From an uncultured Bacteroidales bacterium (lineage in GTDB: Bacteria; Bacteroidota; Bacteroidia; Bacteroidales; Muribaculaceae), in NCBI GenBank assembly GCA_947175585.1, contig CAMWNL010000103.1:1-6588 (forward strand): DNA of 6,588 nt, in the 5' to 3' direction. The position numbers and the translations under genes were made by a program. Numbering within the stretch: position 1 is the first letter of the stretch; the number at the start of each line of letters is the position of its first letter. Of the stretch, positions 6,204 through 6,588 are shown in pieces. The notes under the pieces were generated by a model. The model did no database searches. It saw nothing but the letters and a program-made list of their open reading frames with translations, and was not told the origin of the DNA.

Positions 6204-6588
6204 TTAGAATATATATATTATAGATAGTCCGAGTTTGTCAATGCCGACATAGTTGGTATTGCCGGAATTGACCTTGCGGCTACAGTCGTCGCATTTATAT
6301 TTGTCATACCACACATGGTTATACCCTACTCCGATTTCGGCCTCAATATTCCAGTGACGGTTTAAAATCCACTGGTAACCGTAAGTGAAGCCGGCGCCTG
6401 CAAACTGACCCTCCACGCGGTAATCCTTCACGCTCTTCCGCAGATTATCTCCCTTGAAGAATACGCCCGGAACCGGAAGATTGACATTGCCGGCGTTGAA
6501 CTCTCCACCCATGAGATGTACACCGAAGAAGTGGCCGTTGAACTTAGAACACGTCCACCATCTGTATTCAGGCATCAACACCCAGTGC
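6204..6588 (-). CDS. DUF3575 family outer-membrane protein, C-terminal part (5' end outside window)
   Basis: The frame is open to the window edge; the residues just before the first possible start (GTG at 6581) read His-Trp and continue into family-like sequence, so the real start lies beyond base 6588. About 128 residues are visible. Seen: an HWVLMPEYRWW segment, then GHFFGVHLMGG, an FAGAGFTYGYQW segment, NIEAEIGVGY, and a terminal LSIIYIF ending in Phe. Alternating aromatic and polar residues with a C-terminal Phe are typical of an outer-membrane beta-barrel, and the segment order matches DUF3575 proteins, which are commonly encoded next to Bacteroidales fimbrillin genes. Three cysteines are visible, two of them in KCDDC. 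The next gene follows after 11 nt, so the two are almost surely co-transcribed. The biochemical role is unknown; an outer-membrane accessory role in fimbria biogenesis is inferred from context. Confidence 0.85.
   Translation of the reverse strand, partial: HWVLMPEYRWWTCSKFNGHFFGVHLMGGEFNAGNVNLPVPGVFFKGDNLRKSVKDYRVEGQFAGAGFTYGYQWILNRHWNIEAEIGVGYNHVWYDKYKCDDCSRKVNSGNTNYVGIDKLGLSIIYIF

Noticed and set aside
6579..6581. GTG as the true start of the DUF3575 protein
   Set aside because: The frame continues upstream without a stop to the window edge with family-like His-Trp before it, and the product from this GTG would lack a signal peptide and most of the barrel.

Overview
The window is part of a Bacteroidales type V (FimA/Mfa1-type) fimbria locus. 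Five genes lie on the minus strand and read from high to low coordinates, with no real gene on the plus strand. Three consecutive lipoprotein pilins, DUF3575/DUF3868-type accessory genes and A/T-rich leaders without Shine-Dalgarno sequences all point to Bacteroidota. The moderate GC content and protein style fit a gut lineage such as Muribaculaceae or a Bacteroides relative, but that finer placement is only a guess.

Layout in transcription order: (1) 6588-6204, the C-terminal part of a DUF3575 outer-membrane-type protein, cut at its 5' end by the window edge; (2) 6192-4723, a secreted DUF3868-type protein with an OmpA-like middle and TPR-like C-terminus, 11 nt after gene 1; (3) 4679-2796, an Mfa1-family major fimbrillin (shaft), 43 nt after gene 2; (4) 2641-1370, a FimB/Mfa2-family (DUF1812) fimbrial anchor, 154 nt after gene 3; (5) 1335-1, a third FimA/Mfa-like lipoprotein pilin, 34 nt after gene 4, still open at the window edge and probably an accessory or tip subunit. 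More minor or tip subunits may follow beyond base 1.

How they would work together: the three pilins are exported as lipoproteins, each with a clear lipobox. The shaft and the third pilin carry a Ser-Arg-Ala site about 35 residues after the lipidated Cys, the place where FimA-type pilins are cut by an Arg-specific protease so that strand-exchange polymerisation can start. The anchor has no such site near its N-terminus and would stay lipid-tethered. Shaft and anchor end in nearly the same 17-residue segment, which suggests a common donor strand. The DUF3575 and DUF3868/OmpA proteins are likely outer-membrane or periplasmic accessory factors of the same operon.

The largest non-coding stretch (2642-2795) separates shaft from anchor. 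It holds a strong GC-rich hairpin followed by a pyrimidine-rich mRNA tract, a good candidate for setting the high shaft-to-anchor ratio. The general system type is known. The possibly new elements are this intercistronic structure, the shared C-terminal segment, an internal cleavage-like motif in the anchor, and the AT-rich interior of the shaft gene.
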